DNA of 5,799 bases from an uncultured Treponema sp. (GTDB lineage Bacteria; Spirochaetota; Spirochaetia; Treponematales; Treponemataceae), in NCBI GenBank assembly GCA_938045195.1, contig CALINC010000060.1, positions 1-5,799 on the forward strand, in the 5' to 3' direction. The notes below the pieces were generated by a model. That model was not told the DNA's origin. It was given only the letters and a program-made list of their open reading frames with translations, and did no database searches. Each line of letters starts with the position of its first letter. Position 1 is the stretch's first letter. A program made the translations under genes and the position numbers. Below, piece after piece: positions 5,472-5,799 of this stretch.

Positions 5472-5554
5472 TCGACATTATATCGCTCGAATGCATCTCG
5501 AATGTTATCTAATGTACAAGGAAATGGTAGAAATTAAATATGCGTAATCGTAAT

Positions 5555-5584
5555 ATGGAATAATAAACAATTCTATGCTATAAT
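5555..5584 (+). promoter_or_regulatory. Extended -10 promoter of the 2H phosphoesterase gene
   Basis: TGCTATAAT (5576-5584) is a perfect -10 hexamer with the TGn extension. The -35 region is poor (ATGGAA at 5555-5560 with an 18 bp spacer), as is usual for extended -10 promoters. Only seven bases separate the -10 from the ATG at 5592, so the transcript should start at or within one or two bases of the start codon. Confidence 0.65.
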
Positions 5585-5591
5585 CACAAGC

Positions 5592-5799
5592 ATGAAACAA
5601 AACAATATTCCGCAGCAGACGCATTTTATAGGCGTCTTATTGCCGGAGAATATAAGTCTTAGCCTTGAAGATTGCCGGCGATATATGAACAGGGCTTACG
5701 GATGTAAGTCGGGACATGGTACACCAATCCATGTTACTCTCATACCTCCGTTCAGATTGCAAAAAGACTATTCAACGGATGATTTAATAAGAGCGATTG
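5592..5799 (+). CDS. 2H phosphoesterase superfamily protein (LigT / 2'-5' RNA ligase-like), N-terminal part
   Basis: Sixty-nine codons are visible before the window ends. The protein begins MKQNNIPQQTHFIGVLLPENIS and contains IHVTLIPPF at about residues 50-58. The first part matches the opening beta strand and loop of 2H phosphoesterases (F-I-G-V-x-L-P). HVTL is the first of the two H-x-T/S-x motifs that give the superfamily its name. The second motif would lie beyond the window. Members act on 2',3'-cyclic or 2'-5' phosphodiester bonds in RNA or nucleotides. The physiological substrate here is unknown. An in-frame stop at 5535-5537 and the lack of other NTG codons make 5592 the only sensible start. 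No Shine-Dalgarno sequence precedes it, and the promoter placement suggests a leaderless mRNA. It lies just beyond the IS remnants and looks intact as far as seen. Confidence 0.75.
   Translation, partial: MKQNNIPQQTHFIGVLLPENISLSLEDCRRYMNRAYGCKSGHGTPIHVTLIPPFRLQKDYSTDDLIRAI

Noticed and set aside
5486..5504. Direct repeat CTCGAATG twice at 11 bp spacing
   Set aside because: Only two short copies in an A+T-rich stretch. It does not form a longer array and is not positioned as a target duplication of either IS remnant.
5386..5547. Possible small plus-strand gene starting at ATG 5386
   Set aside because: Its first part is the C-terminal block of the ISAs1-like transposase (KQK followed later by NNEYLFSI). 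It is the tail of the pseudogene with a chance extension to the TAA at 5545.
1..5799. CRISPR array, phage genes or defence island
   Set aside because: No regularly spaced repeats, cas-like, phage structural or toxin-antitoxin proteins were recognised. The accessory content is limited to the two IS remnants.

Overview
The window looks like a chromosomal piece from a spirochaete, most likely an oral-type Treponema. The evidence is the look of the HtpG, TatD and two-subunit fumarase proteins, the moderate A+T content and the oxygen-sensitive iron-sulphur fumarase expected of an anaerobe. The genus is inferred from protein character, without a database search.

Layout from left to right. The first 36 bases are probably the start of a minus-strand gene that leaves the window, driven by a near-consensus promoter (43-71). 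A hairpin (85-115) separates it from htpG, the Hsp90 chaperone (124-2040, minus). Upstream of htpG in the same direction lies a TatD-family metal-dependent hydrolase (2130-2990, minus). It is divergent from tRNA-Leu(UAA) (3030-3113, plus), which ends at an intrinsic terminator (3152-3196). Two adjacent minus-strand genes then encode the beta (3222-3785) and alpha (3802-4647) subunits of a class I [4Fe-4S] fumarate hydratase. They form a clear two-gene operon behind an exact-consensus promoter (4762-4790), with a leader of about 110 nt that contains competing inverted repeats.

The right-hand 0.7 kb is an insertion-sequence graveyard. It holds the 5' end of an IS1182-like transposase with its outer terminal repeat (4869-5159, minus). 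This lies directly against the 3' end of an ISAs1-like transposase (5161-about 5471, plus) broken by one nonsense codon and about three frameshifts. After it, a plus-strand gene for a 2H phosphoesterase (LigT / 2'-5' RNA ligase-like) protein starts at 5592 and runs off the window.

The intact genes are housekeeping: protein folding, nuclease or hydrolase activity, UUA decoding, and fumarate/malate interconversion. I see no complete novel system. The points most worth checking are the two edge genes, whose promoters predict leaderless mRNAs, the shared palindromic -10 between tatD and tRNA-Leu, the fumarase leader, and the nested IS decay.
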